A stretch of 38,845 nt of DNA from Pelomyxa schiedti (taxonomy: Eukaryota; Evosea; Pelobiontida; Pelomyxidae), in the NCBI GenBank assembly GCA_020536535.1, contig JAHLWZ010000030.1, forward strand, positions 16,338 through 55,182, given 5' to 3'. The position numbers and the translations under genes are program-made. Each line of letters opens with the position of its first letter. The stretch's first letter is position 1. A model generated the notes under the pieces. That model was not told the DNA's origin. It searched no databases and worked only from the letters and a program-made list of their open reading frames with translations. Below are positions 9,454 to 21,600 of this stretch, in pieces.

Positions 9454-12400
9454 TCAGGGCAGTGATGGGGAGATGAGATCCCACAATCTGAGGAGGGAAG
9501 ACATTGTGGGCCTCATCGCATGGTCCACTGTCCAGCACGATGTCATGACTTGCTTGGCCCATTCTGGTGTCATTGTATCACCTGTGAACATCGGCACGAT
9601 GGTGCAGCCTGTCTTCACCGCCGCAACTGTTCCCACACGTTGTGGCTCCACTCTGATGGTTTCGCATTGTGGGTGCGGCACAGTCGAGTGGTGATGGTGA
9701 GGGAGGAATTTTCCGGCAGGGTGATGGCCTGTTGTGATTTGTATTTCAACCAAGGGATTGGCCGGGTGGTGCACAAGTTGATGCACCACAACACCTGAAA
9801 TGAGTATGAGTGAAGGAATGTCTGACAATAGAAACATATACCAAAGTTCCACACGTCTGTCTTGGGATCGCCGGTGCCGGGGGTGCCGGTAGTGGAGGGA
9901 GGTTCCAGAAATGAGTTGTGATGGATGTTGTTGGTTTTGTGGGATGTCGTTTCCGGATGTTCTCGCGGTGGTAGGTATCCAAAGAATCCAAACTGTTCAA
10001 TCGGTCGTTACCGGTATATATATTTAAATATTTAATAATTATTCATAAATTATTATAAATTAATTATTTCTGAGATACACCACAGTAACGACCGACTGAA
10101 TTAATTAGAATAAATTTTATGAGGGAGATATAACAACCCTTGCCCAAGGTCCGCCGGATTCCTGAAGTGATGTGATCCAAATGCATCCTGTGTGTGGTTA
10201 AGTGTGAATCGTTGGTTTTTTGTTGTGGTAACGCAGTTGTTGGGGTGGGGATTGGGGAAACAAACAAACCATCTTCAATGAAGAGTCCATCGTGAACGAG
10301 AGGAGGCTGTTGAGAGTGTAGGTGCTCCAGTCCCTTGGCGACATCTCTCAGAATCTTCTCCCTCAAACTCATTGTCAAGAGACTCCCAATAAACAATGAC
10401 ACCTCGGCGGAAGGTCTCATCATCAACAGTTCCCTCAGGTTGAGTGGTGAATCGCAGAAGAAGCTCTGAGCAATTTCTGTGAAAATGGTGTTTGGAGGAA
10501 GTGAGAGGGATAGAGGCTCAGATATCACCCACAGCTTTGCTTCATCACGAAGGTGAGCACCAGTGTAACTAACAAGTTCACGTGGGTGCTTTGAAATCTC
10601 CCGCAAAACAGAAATCACAGGCAACACTGTTTGCGCTGCATACAGAGCTCTCTCCCCCTCATAAATTGTTTGACCAAAACTTCCAGAAACAGAGGGCAGT
10701 GTGCCAATCATGAGATTAAAAAATTCCGGTGCGATGTCGATCAGTTTCACGAGTGGTTCATCTCCTTCCTGCTTCGGGCATTTGAGGTTCCTCTTTCCAT
10801 GCAGTGCAGCCATGAGCACATCACCTTCTTTGAAGAAGTGGAGAGTCGCACTATTTTCACTGTAAAGAGCATTCTTCAAACAAAAGGGACACGGGAAGAA
10901 CTGCACTGCTGAGAGGTTGTTGACTTGGAAAAATCTGTTCAACCACATCAACACATGGGCTCCCAGGTTGACCCCAAACGAGGGTGAGGCACTGGCTTCA
11001 TCAGATGAAGAAAATGTTGTTCTCATGAACATGCAGATCGACTCCCCTGGTTGTTCAGTGACCACAAGATCCTGTGTGACTCCCTCACACTTCTTTGACA
11101 CCCACAGGCCAGTCTTCCAAAACACCTCTTGCTGAACTCCTGGTATCTGTGCCACCATGTTCATCAGTTCTGTGAACAGACTTCCGTGAATACTTTCAAA
11201 ACGGAAGGATCTTCCGTTCACAATGATTTTGTCCTTGCTGGGTTGTGGTGTCCCCTCGATGTCAGGTCCCCAGAGTTTTATCACTCTTTCCAAGGCTTCG
11301 GTATTCCAGTCAGGCAGCAGACAGAAGGAAAGGTTGAGAACGTTGTCACACATGAACGCCAAGTGCAGTTCCTGAAGAAGAGATGACATCCAAGAAGAAA
11401 TGCCTGGCACCCGAGTCTGAACCTGGAAATCCCACAATATTTTTTTGGCAGAGGCAGCCATGTTATTGAAGTGCTGGACGTTGGTAGGATCTGTCGGGTC
11501 CATGAACATGACGCGATCTTCCTTGAGCTGGTCGACAGAGATCCACATTAGATTTCGAGTGAGGTCAGATGACAACTTGTTGAACCACTCGAGATTCAGG
11601 ACAACGAACTGAGACAAGTTTGGATGGGATGAGTTTGACCAGAGGGGATGCCTGAAGTGGATGATGGATCCTGTGTCCGACAGGAAATCGCAACACGTCT
11701 CAAGGTCAGCCTCTGATTTGATTCCTCCTCCACCATCACGGGAAGGAACACCAACACCACACGAAACAGCCAGTCGAACAAAGTCACTCCACTTGATGAT
11801 GCTTTTACGCACGGCTCTCAGTCTCTTGGAGAATGCGATCCATCTTGGTGAAACTGGCCTTGTGGTTTCTCTGGCAATCCTTTCCAGGAGTTGGTCCACC
11901 CTTCCAATTTGCTTTCCTGTGGCTGGTGTGTTCGTTGATGACTCGTTGAAGGAGAATGGAGTGGAATCGGAGAACCACTCGAATGACTTCAAGGTGCTGA
12001 CAACATAAACTCCACGCAATGTGATGCTCTTGAAGCGGTCTGATGAATGTAGAATGAGGTCCACTGTTCGCGAGAAGTTTTTCTGGATGTCAGTGAACAC
12101 TTTGGAGGGGGTGAACACGATGAGAATGATCTGGGCATTTCCGTGAACGTTTGATTGGCTCCAGCACCTCGATATCTCATCAAGCCAGAAGAACAATCTC
12201 TTTGGCGGATCGGTGCCATCCAAATTGAAGGAAACCAAGAAAACGGAATTGCTGCAGAAGAAGCACGGGAAAAACGGGTGGCAGTTTTCATCTGAGTTGG
12301 AAAAAAAATTTAGATCGAGGACAAAAGATAAAAAGGATGTTGATGATGAGGAAAAGGACACACCCAAGCTCCACACTGTCCATGTGTGTGATGCCTCTTT

Positions 12401-13863
12401 GTTGTGCATCTTGAAATCCTGCTGAATGTTGATGACAGACGGTGGAATACTCTTTATTTTGGGGTTCAACTTCAGTTTGTGGCCTCTGTCCTTCAAGCAT
12501 TTCAAGACCTCTCCCTGCAAGCGATTGTCTTCTCCAAATAAAATGAGTTTTCTGGAATTTGGAAACGTGGGCAACTCTCCAAAGAGCATGCGGTGCATAT
12601 CCCATCCAGCTGGTTCTTCTTTGGTCTTGTCAAACAGGACAATATCCTGTATTTTGGCACGGGGAAGCCACTGTGGAAGTTGAGTGATGGAGTTTTGACG
12701 AAGGTACAGTTTCTGACATGTTATTCCTGCGAGCTGTTCTGGTACTGATTTCAAATTCAGGCCCCCAAGGGTGACGTCCTCGTGTTCCATTGCTTTTGCC
12801 AGTATCAGCTCAGTAATTGCAGGCCAATTTTTCACTTGAATCCATCTCCTCAGTGCACGCCCCGCAACTGCAATCCCTGGATGGTACACGTGACTGTTTT
12901 CTTGACTCTCATTGCTTGGATGGTGGAAATTTTGAAGAAAGTTATTCCTGACAGTGGAAGGAGACATCTCCGTTATATCAAGCGCATTTCCAGGTGGCAG
13001 GCATGATTCTGTGTTTTTGTGAATCTCAGATATTTGGGCGGCTAAATATACTGTAACCAGGGAGTTTCGCACTCACAGTTTCAAGTATTGAACAAAACAA
13101 CCCCCAAGGGTGCCCTTCTTTTATGGTCGCTTTCAACAACTTGAAAGCACCGATCTGTTGTCGATTAGAATATGAAAATTTCAAAATACAGCTAACTGAT
13201 ATGTATGTATCTCTATGCGTATAATGATATAATATGTATGTCACACGCCATGAACGCCAGTGTAAATCCGACCTCCCCAACTTTTTCAGCATCTCCCATT
13301 CCACAATCCACGAGAATCAGGCTCCTGCTGTTGGCCGCGTTGTCCCCGCTGCTATGTTCATCCATGGTCATGTGTCCCCCTCCTCCATACTCCCATCTCA
13401 GGTCCGTAACCAACTGGTCCAGGCAAGTTGCGAGGCTAGGTGACTTGGCCATAGCCACGACAACGACTGTAGCAGCAGCGGCCTCGTTGTCATTGGTTGC
13501 CCCCCCCGTCTTACTCCCCCCCGTCCTCCCATGATGATGGCCCCGCTGCTCCCTCCACCCGTTCCTATTTAGCCGCAGCCTCGCTCTCCCCCGGCCTGAC
13601 GCCAGTTGTGTGCTGGTGGGGGTGCCCGAGGCGGCTGAGGCGGCGGGCCACTGCTCGGGGAGCGTGACGGTGAGGTCGCCGGGGTGCTGGTCCGCCGATG
13701 CGGCTATGCCGCGTGCCACGAGGCCCTCGAACAGCGCGGAGATGCACTCGGGGTCCCCGACGAACACGCACTCGATCACCCGGGGGGCCAGCGACTGTTC
13801 GAAAGGCCGAGGACGAGGACTGGGGGCACCGTCGGCGGGGTCGAGGGACGCGGCCGATGTCAT
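9454..13863 (-). CDS. Roco-like protein C (LRR, degenerate Roc, COR, pseudokinase)
   Basis: Seven exons, 13863-13249, 13154-13052, 13008-12364, 12291-10270, 10187-10138, 9992-9842 and 9794-9454, join in frame to about 1308 aa. The start is the ATG before TSAASLDPADG. Domains: N-terminal domain (VIECVFVGDPECISALF; SRSLILVDCGMG), LRR (QKLYLRQNSITQLPQWL), Roc (P-loop position GEDNRLQGEV lacks GxxxxGK[ST]), COR (CCDFLSDTGSIIHFRHP), CPFCLKN motif, and a kinase-like domain with PPLVHDGLF replacing HRDLKPEN. Intron 1 has a GC donor. Intron 3, inside Roc, is 72 nt and contains no stop, so the unspliced transcript stays open. Two blocks appear identical to gene D. The AAG that ends exon 5 in the other copies is AGG here (WAR). 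The product is probably a catalytically inactive scaffold, which is inference. Confidence 0.88.
10489..10970 (-). repeat. Identical block 1, copy in gene C (482 bp)
   Basis: This block appears base-for-base identical to 15013-15494 in gene D, while the bases just outside differ in both sequence and length. It encodes the end of COR, the CPFC motif and the kinase N-lobe. Confidence 0.85.
11868..12211 (-). repeat. Identical block 2, copy in gene C (344 bp)
   Basis: This block matches 16377-16720 in gene D with no difference seen. The flanks diverge at once. It encodes the second half of Roc, from RLFFWLDEISRCW to QLLERIAR. Confidence 0.85.
13155..13248 (-). other. GC-AG intron (intron 1 of gene C)
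   Basis: At the position where D and B have GTGTGT donors and E has GTGCGT, gene C has GCGTGT. The acceptor is a normal CAACAG before IGAFKLLK. Using a nearby GT instead would break the frame that the paralogues define. Confidence 0.65.
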
Positions 13864-13973
13864 TGTGAGTGTAATCCCGTGTGTAGGAAAAGCGTCAGTA
13901 TCAAAGCGTCCATTCTCGGGAATGGAACAGATCGAAAAAAAGGGTGATGAGTGTCTGCCTTGATGCTCACACA

Positions 13974-16900
13974 TCAGGGCAGTGATGGGGAGATGTGATT
14001 CCACAATTTGAGGAGGGAAGACATTGTGGGCCTCGAGGAAGGATCCACTGTCCAGCACGATGTCATGACTTGCTTGGCCCATTCTGGTGTAATCATCGTC
14101 GTAGTATCACCGGTGAACATCGGCACGATGGTGCAACCTGTCTTAACGGCTGCAACTGTTCCCACACGTTGTGGCTCCACTCTGATGGTTTCGCATTGCG
14201 GGTGCGGAACGGCGGGGTGACTGGGATGGAATTTTCCGGCAGGGCGATGACCTGCCGTGACTTGCATTTCAACCAAGGGGTTGGCCGGGTGGTGCACAAG
14301 TTGATGCACCAGAACACCTGAACATGTGCGTGAGTATGAGTGAGGGAATGTCTGACAATACACACCAAAGTTCCACACATCTGTCTTGGGATCGCCGGTG
14401 CCGGGGGTGCCGGTTCCGGTTGCGGTTGCGGAAGGAGGTTCCGGAAATGAGTTGTGAGGGGTGTGGTGGTGGCTGTTGTTGTTGGATTTATGGGAGGTGG
14501 TTTCCGGATGTTCCCGCGGTGGTAGGCATCCAAAGAATCCAAACTGTTCAATCGATCGTTACCGGTAATTTCATGTTGGAGGGGAATAACAACCTTTGCC
14601 CAAGGTCCGGTTGTTCCTCCTGATTCCTGAAGTGATGTGATCCAAATGCACCCTGCACGCGTTGTGAGTGTTGTTGCTGTGATTCATTTTGGTTTGTTGT
14701 GCCACATTTTAAATAAATCTATAATAATAACGGGCGTCGCGCGCGCGGGGCGGGGGCTGGTTGTGTGGTGGGAGAACAAAGTCAACAAACCATCTTCAAG
14801 GAATAATCCATCGTGAACGAGAGGAGGATGTTGAGAGTGTAGGCAATCCAGTGCTTTGGCAACGTCTCTCAGAATCTTCTCCCTCAAACTCATTGTCAAG
14901 AGGCTCCCAATAAACAATGACACCTCGGTGGAAGGTCTCATCATCAACAGTTCCCTCAGGTTGAGTGGTGAATTTCTCAGGAAGGTCTGAGCGATTACTT
15001 CCGGTGAAAGGTTGTTTGGAGGAAGTGAGAGGGATAGAGGCTCAGATATCACCCACAGCTTTGCTTCATCACGAAGGTGAGCACCAGTGTAACTAACAAG
15101 TTCACGTGGGTGCTTTGAAATCTCCCGCAAAACAGAAATCACAGGCAACACTGTTTGCGCTGCATACAGAGCTCTCTCCCCCTCATAAATTGTTTGACCA
15201 AAACTTCCAGAAACAGAGGGCAGTGTGCCAATCATGAGATTAAAAAATTCCGGTGCGATGTCGATCAGTTTCACGAGTGGTTCATCTCCTTCCTGCTTCG
15301 GGCATTTGAGGTTCCTCTTTCCATGCAGTGCAGCCATGAGCACATCACCTTCTTTGAAGAAGTGGAGAGTCGCACTATTTTCACTGTAAAGAGCATTCTT
15401 CAAACAAAAGGGACACGGGAAGAACTGCACTGCTGAGAGGTTGTTGACTTGGAAAAATCTGTTCAACCACATCAACACATGGGCTCCCAGGTTGGCCTCA
15501 AAGGCGGGTGAGCCACTGGCTTCATCGGATGAAGAAAAGGTTGTTCTCATGAACATGCAGAGCGACCCCCCTGGTTCCTCAGATGTGAGCAAAAGATCTT
15601 GTGTGACTCCCTCACACTTCTTTGAGACCCAGAGGGCTGTTTCCCAAAACACCTCTGGCTGAACTCCTATCTGTGCCACCATGTTCATCAGTTCTGTGAA
15701 CAGACTTCCATGAACATTTTCAAGTCGGAAGGATCTTCCGCTCACAATGATTTTGTCCTTGCTGGGCCGTGGTGGATTTCCGGATACATTCCCGGTGATG
15801 GGTCCCCAGAGTTTCCTGAGAGTCATAAAGCCTGTCCCCAACTGGCCAGGCAGCAGACAGAAGGAAAGGTTGAGAACGTTGTCACACATGAACGCCAAGT
15901 GCAGTTCCTGAAGAAGAGATGACATCCAAGAGGAAATTCCTGGTTGCCGAGTCCGATCCTGCACATCCCACAATATTTTTTTGGCCGAGTCGGCCATGTT
16001 ATCGAAGCACTGGGCAGGGGGAGACCTGCCAGTCAGTGCATGGAAGCGGTCAGCAGATATTCCACTGACAGCTTGAGTGAGGTCAGATGACAGCCTGTTG
16101 AACCACTCTGGATTCAGGAGAACGAACTGAGACAAGTTCGGATGGGATGAGTTTGACCAGAGGGGATGCCTGAAGTGGATGATGGATCCTGTGTCCGACA
16201 GGAAATCACAACACATCTCAAGGTCAACCTCTGCTTTGGTTCCACAACGGGAAGGAACACCAACACCACACGAAACAGCCAGCCGAACAAAGTCAATCCA
16301 CTTGATGATGCTTTCCGGAACCACCCTCAGTCTCTTGGAGAATGCGATCCACCTTGGTGAAACTGGCCTTGTGGTCTCTCTGGCAATCCTTTCCAGGAGT
16401 TGGTCCACCCTTCCAATTTGCTTTCCTGTGGCTGGTGTGTTCGTTGATGACTCGTTGAAGGAGAATGGAGTGGAATCGGAGAACCACTCGAATGACTTCA
16501 AGGTGCTGACAACATAAACTCCACGCAATGTGATGCTCTTGAAGCGGTCTGATGAATGTAGAATGAGGTCCACTGTTCGCGAGAAGTTTTTCTGGATGTC
16601 AGTGAACACTTTGGAGGGGGTGAACACGATGAGAATGATCTGGGCATTTCCGTGAACGTTTGATTGGCTCCAGCACCTCGATATCTCATCAAGCCAGAAG
16701 AACAATCTCTTTGGCGGATCATCCTTCAAAAAGAATGACACCAAGAAAACGGAATTGCTGCAGAAGAAGCACGGGAAAAACGGGTGGCAGTTTTCATCTG
16801 GGTTGGGGAAGAAAATTTGAGATTGAGAACAAAAGATAAAAGGATGGTGATCAGAGGGAAAGGGGCACCACACACTTAAGTTCCATACTGTCCATGTTTG

Positions 16901-18585
16901 TGATTCCTCTTTGTTGTGCATCTTGAAATCCTGCTGAATGACATACGGTGAAATGCTTGAGATGTGCTTTTTTTTGGAGTTCAACTTCAGTTTGTGGCCT
17001 CTGTCCTTCAAGCACTTCAAGACCTCTCCCTTCAATCGATTGTCTTCTCCAAATAAAATGAGCTTCCTGGAAGTTGGAGCTATGGGCAACTCTCCAAAGA
17101 GCATGCGGTGCATATCCCATCCAGCTGGTTCTTCTTTGGTCTTGTCAAACAGGACAACATCCTGTATTTTGGCACGGGGAAGCCACTGTGGAAGGTGAGT
17201 GATGGAATTGTGACGAAGGTCCAGTTTCTGACATGTTATTCCTGAGAGCTGTTCTGGAACAGATCTCATATTCAGGCCCACGAGACTGACAACCTCGTTT
17301 TGCATTGCCTTTCCCAGTATCAGCTCGGTGATTGCAGGCCAGTTCTTCACTTGAAGCCATCCTTCCAGTGCCAATCCAACCGCGATCGTTGCGCGGTGCG
17401 GCTCATGGTTAGCTTGACTCCCGTCGGTTGGTTCATGGTGGGAATTTCGAAGTAACTTATTCCTGACAGTGGAAGGAGACATCTCGGTGATCTCAAGTGC
17501 ATTTCCGGGTGGTAGAAATGATTCTATGTTTTCGTGACCAAACGCCAATGGCAATATTTGTTTTTTTTTATGAGTGGATATACCGTAACCGGGGAGTCTT
17601 GCCGTTTCAAGTATTGAGCGAAACAGTCCTTGTGGGGTGCATTGGTGCCCTTCTTTGGTGGTCCCTTTCAACAACTTGGATGCCCCGATCTGTGGTAGTT
17701 GTGAGGAAACAATTCGGCTAAGAGAGAGGAGAAACACACCGAAAACGCCACTGCGAATTTGGCATCCCTGACTTTGCTTGAATGTGTAATTCCAATTCCG
17801 CAATCCACAAGCAACAGGTTCCTGGCATTAACAGCCGCAGCCGCGGCGAGCCCCCCCACGTTCTCCCCCTTCGCATACAGCAGGGCCAGTTCGTGCGCCA
17901 AGCTGTCAGGGATCTGGTAGTCCGGATTCCTCGCCATTCCCACAACCACAACCGCGTCCACTCCCGCTGCCCCGCTGCCCTCCCCGTCCAGCTCCCCTTC
18001 CGCGGACCCCCCCTCCGTCGCCGCCTCCCTCGCCGTCGCCCTCTCCCTGTCCCCCTTGCCCCTCGCGGGTGCCCTGTTTTGCCTCGCCATGTCCTCCCAC
18101 AGCTTCCTCATCATCAGGACGTTCTTCCACTCCACGCGGTTGAGCCTCACCCTCACCCTCCTCCTCGTCGTCCCCGTCCCCGTCCCCCCGCCTCCGTGGG
18201 GCTCGGCGCCCCCCTCCCGCTCCCGCTCCCCCGGCGCCGCGTCTCGGGTTGGCCCTCCGTTGTGGTGGCACCGCTCATGGTGTGCTGTTGTGGGGTGCCG
18301 CTGGGCCTCTGTTGCTACTGCGGATGGTGATGGTGATGGTGATGGTGTGCTGGTGGGCCGAGGTGGTGGCTGGTGGACCTGGGGGGGCAAGGGGGGCAAC
18401 AGGTCTTGGTCGGGGAGCGTGACGGTGAGGTCTCTGGGGTCTTGGCCCGGCGACGCGGCGATGCCTCGGGCCACGAGGTCGTCGAACAGCGCCGAGATGC
18501 AGCCCGAGTCCCCGACGAACACGCACTCGACAACCGGCACCGCTTCGTGTTGTCCGTGAGGGCTCGGGCGGGAACGATGCGCCAT
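13974..18585 (-). CDS. Roco-like protein D (LRR, degenerate Roc, COR, pseudokinase)
   Basis: Seven exons, 18585-17740, 17689-17584, 17523-16876, 16797-14791, 14652-14594, 14543-14366 and 14317-13974, join in frame to about 1395 aa. The N-terminal domain (about 1-317) contains VVECVFVGDSGCISALF, then a long Pro/Ser/His/Arg-rich insert, then RNLLLVDCGIG. LRR: QKLDLRHNSITHLPQWL. Roc runs from about 445 and its P-loop position reads GEDNRLKGEVLKCL. COR has CCDFLSDTGSIIHFRHP. The kinase-like domain (about 1030-1395) lacks the glycine loop, a clear VAxK, HRD (PPLVHDGLFLEDG) and DFG (CIWITSLQESG), but keeps DVWNFGVLVHQLV and SRPTMSSLLKLWNHI. The gene stops 110 bp before the start of C. Intron 3 is 78 nt and open in frame. 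Its insert-rich first exon makes it the longest copy. Confidence 0.88.
15013..15494 (-). repeat. Identical block 1, copy in gene D (482 bp)
   Basis: This is the partner of 10489-10970. Both are 482 bp long and I found no difference between them by eye. The overlapping antisense reading frames give the same 93-residue translation. Confidence 0.85.
16377..16720 (-). repeat. Identical block 2, copy in gene D (344 bp)
   Basis: This is the partner of 11868-12211, with the same length and no mismatch seen. Confidence 0.85.
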
Positions 18586-18659
18586 CCACGCAGCGAGAAT
18601 TTATTTCGTTGTCGCTGGTCAAGTCGTTTTTCGGCGAAGGGATTCGGGGAAATCTGATT

Positions 18660-21600
18660 TCAGGGCAGTGATGGGGAGATGAGATCCCACAGTCTGAGGA
18701 GGGAAGACATTGCGGGCCTCGACTCATGGTCCACTGTCCAACACGATGTCATGACTTGCTTGGCCCATTCTGGTGTCATTGTTTCGGCACCTGTGAACAT
18801 CGGCACGATGGTGCAGCCTGTCTTCACCGCCGCAACTGTTCCCACACGTTGTGGCTCCACTCTGATGGTTTCGCATTGTGGGTGCGGCATCGCGGATTTG
18901 TGCGGGTGGAATTTTCCGGCAGGGTGGCCTATTGTCACTTTGATTTCAACCAAGGGATTGGCCGGGTGGTGCACAAGTTGATGCGCCAGAACACCTGAAC
19001 CTGTGTGAGTATCAGAAAGGGGTGACTGCAATACACACACCAAAGTTCCACACATCTGTCTTGGGATCGCCTGTGCCGGTGCCGGTTCCGGTTCCGGTTC
19101 GGAAGGGGGGTTCCGGAAATGAGTTGTGGGTGCTGTTTTTGTTGTTGGATTTGTGGGAGGTGGTTGTGGTATGTTCTGGCGGCGATCGGCATCCAAAGAA
19201 TCCAAACTATTCAATTGTGAATTCCCCGGCAATCCGGGTTGCTTTGAAGCAAGAAGGGGAAGAAAACCTTTGCCCAAGGTCCGGTTGCTGATTCCTGAAG
19301 TGATGTGATCCAAATGCATCCTGTGTTAATGGTTGGTTAGGTGTTGTGGCGACACATGTAGGGAAAACAAACCGTCTTCAAGGAACAGTCCATTGTGAAC
19401 GAGAGGAGGCTGTTGCAAGTGGAGGTGCTCCAGTCCTTTTGCAACGTCTCTCAGAATTTTCTCCCTCAAACTCATTGTCAAGAGACTCCCAATGAGTGAG
19501 GACACTTCGGTGGAAGGTCTCGGCATCAGTAGTTCCCTCAGGTTGAGTGGTGAATCGCCGACGAAGCTCTGAGCAATTTCCGGTGGAAGGATATTTGGAA
19601 GAAGCACTGGAGGTAACTGCGCAGGCACCACCCACAACTTTGTTTCATCATGAATGCGCGCACCTGTGTAGTTCACGAGTTCACATGGGTGTTTGTAGAT
19701 CGAAGACACCACCCTGTTTGGAATCTCCCTCCAAACAGAAAGCACAAGCAGTATTGCCTCCAGCACCAGTGGCACCTTCTCACCCTCGTAAATCAAGATT
19801 TTGCCATCGTTCACAGAATCAGTAGATGTTGCGCCAGTCGTGAGGTAAGCAAGTTCAGGAGCAATGACCGTCAGTTTCACGGGTGGGGCACTTTCTTCCC
19901 CTCGGGGGCATTTGATGCTACGTTCTCCGTGCAGTGCGGCCCTGAGTACGTCACCCTCTCGAAGGAATTTCATGTCAGCTGAGCTCTCTTCATTGTAGAG
20001 GAAATTCTTCAAGCAATGGGGACACGGGAAGACCTGGGCTGGTGAGAGGTCGTTGACTTGGAAAAATCTGTTGAGCCATATCAGCACATGGGCTCCCAGG
20101 TTGATCCCAAACGAGGGACAGTCACTGGCTTCAGGGTCTGCATCAAAGGTTGTTCTCATGAACATGTCGATTGACAGCCCGTCTTTTGGAGATGTGACGA
20201 GAAGATCCTGTGTTATACCATCACCCCTCTGGGATACCCACAGGCCAGTCTTCCAAAACACCTCTGGTTGAACTCCTTGAACCTGTTGCAACATATTCAT
20301 CAGTTGAGGGAGGATCCCTTCATGAATACTTGTAAGCTGGAAGCACCTCCCATTCAGAATGGTTTTGTCCTTGCTGGGTGACAGATTCACGGTGTTAGGT
20401 CGCCAGAGTGCAATCATTCTTGCAACTGACGAGTTGGGGTTATCCCAGTCAGGCAGCAGACAGAAGGAAAGGTAAGGAATGTCTTCACATGTGAACCCCA
20501 AGTGCAACCCCTGAAGAAGAGATGACTTCCAAGAAGAAGACAGTCCTGGTAAATCGCCTTGATCATTCAGGAATTCCTTGGCACATAACACCATTCCATT
20601 GCGGTGCTGCACAGGGGGAATGGTAGTCAGGGCCTTGTAACGTTGTTTCTGGAGTGTGTCCACGGCTAACCCACCAGAACCAACAAATGCAGTGAGGTAA
20701 TAAGACAACTTGTTGAACCACTCTGGATTGATAACAACGAACTGAGACAAGTTCTGGGGGGATGAGTTTGACCAGAGGGGATGCCTGAAGTGGATGATGG
20801 ATCCTGTGTCTGACAGGAAATCACAGCACATCTCGAGGTCAACCTCTGATTTAGTTCCACCGCCACGTGGTACACCAACACCACACGAAACAGCCAGTCG
20901 AACAAAGTCAGTCCACTTCATGATGCCTCCCTGGGCCACCCTCAGCCTCTTGGAGAATCTGATCCACCTTGGTGAAACTGGCCTTGCGGTTTCTCTGGCA
21001 ATCTTTTCCAGGAGTTGAGGTATCCTTCCAATTTGCTTTCCTGTGGCTGGTGTGCTCATTGAAGGCTCTTCAAAAGTTAATGGAGTGGAATCAGAGAACC
21101 ACTCAAATGCCTGACAGGTGCTAACAACATAAACTCCACGCAAGGTGATGTTCTTGAAACGGTCTGATGAATTAAGAATGGAGTTCCACACAGTTTCTAC
21201 AAACGTTTTCTGGCTGTCAGTGAACACTTTGGAAGTACAGAATATGAGGAGTATAATTTGGGTTGGCCCGCGGTCACTTGATTGACTGCACCTGGATATT
21301 TCATCAAGCCAGAAGAACAATCCCTTTGGGGGTTCGTTATCAAAAGAGCAGAACAGCAAGAAAATAGACTGACTGCAGAAAAAGCACGGTAAAAACTGGA
21401 ATTTTTCAGCTGAGTTGGAAAAAGTGAGTGGACTGAAAAGACAAAAAGGGGGCATAACAGACCCAAGGTCCACACTGTCCACGTGGGTGACCCTTTGTTG
21501 TGCATCTTGAAATCCTGCTGAACGTTGATGACCTCCAGTTCATTGCCCTTTATTTTGGGGTTGTTGAATCTCAGTTTGTGTCTCTTGTCTTTCAAGCACT

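Noticed and set aside
18310-18350. CRISPR-like or regulatory array in the gatggtgatggt repeat
   Set aside because: It is a short trinucleotide/hexanucleotide microsatellite within the exon 1 insert of gene D, with no spacer structure.
17782-18559. Plus-strand frames opposite exon 1 of gene D
   Set aside because: Arg/Pro-rich composition caused by the GC-rich repeats of the D insert. The minus frame has the family motifs.
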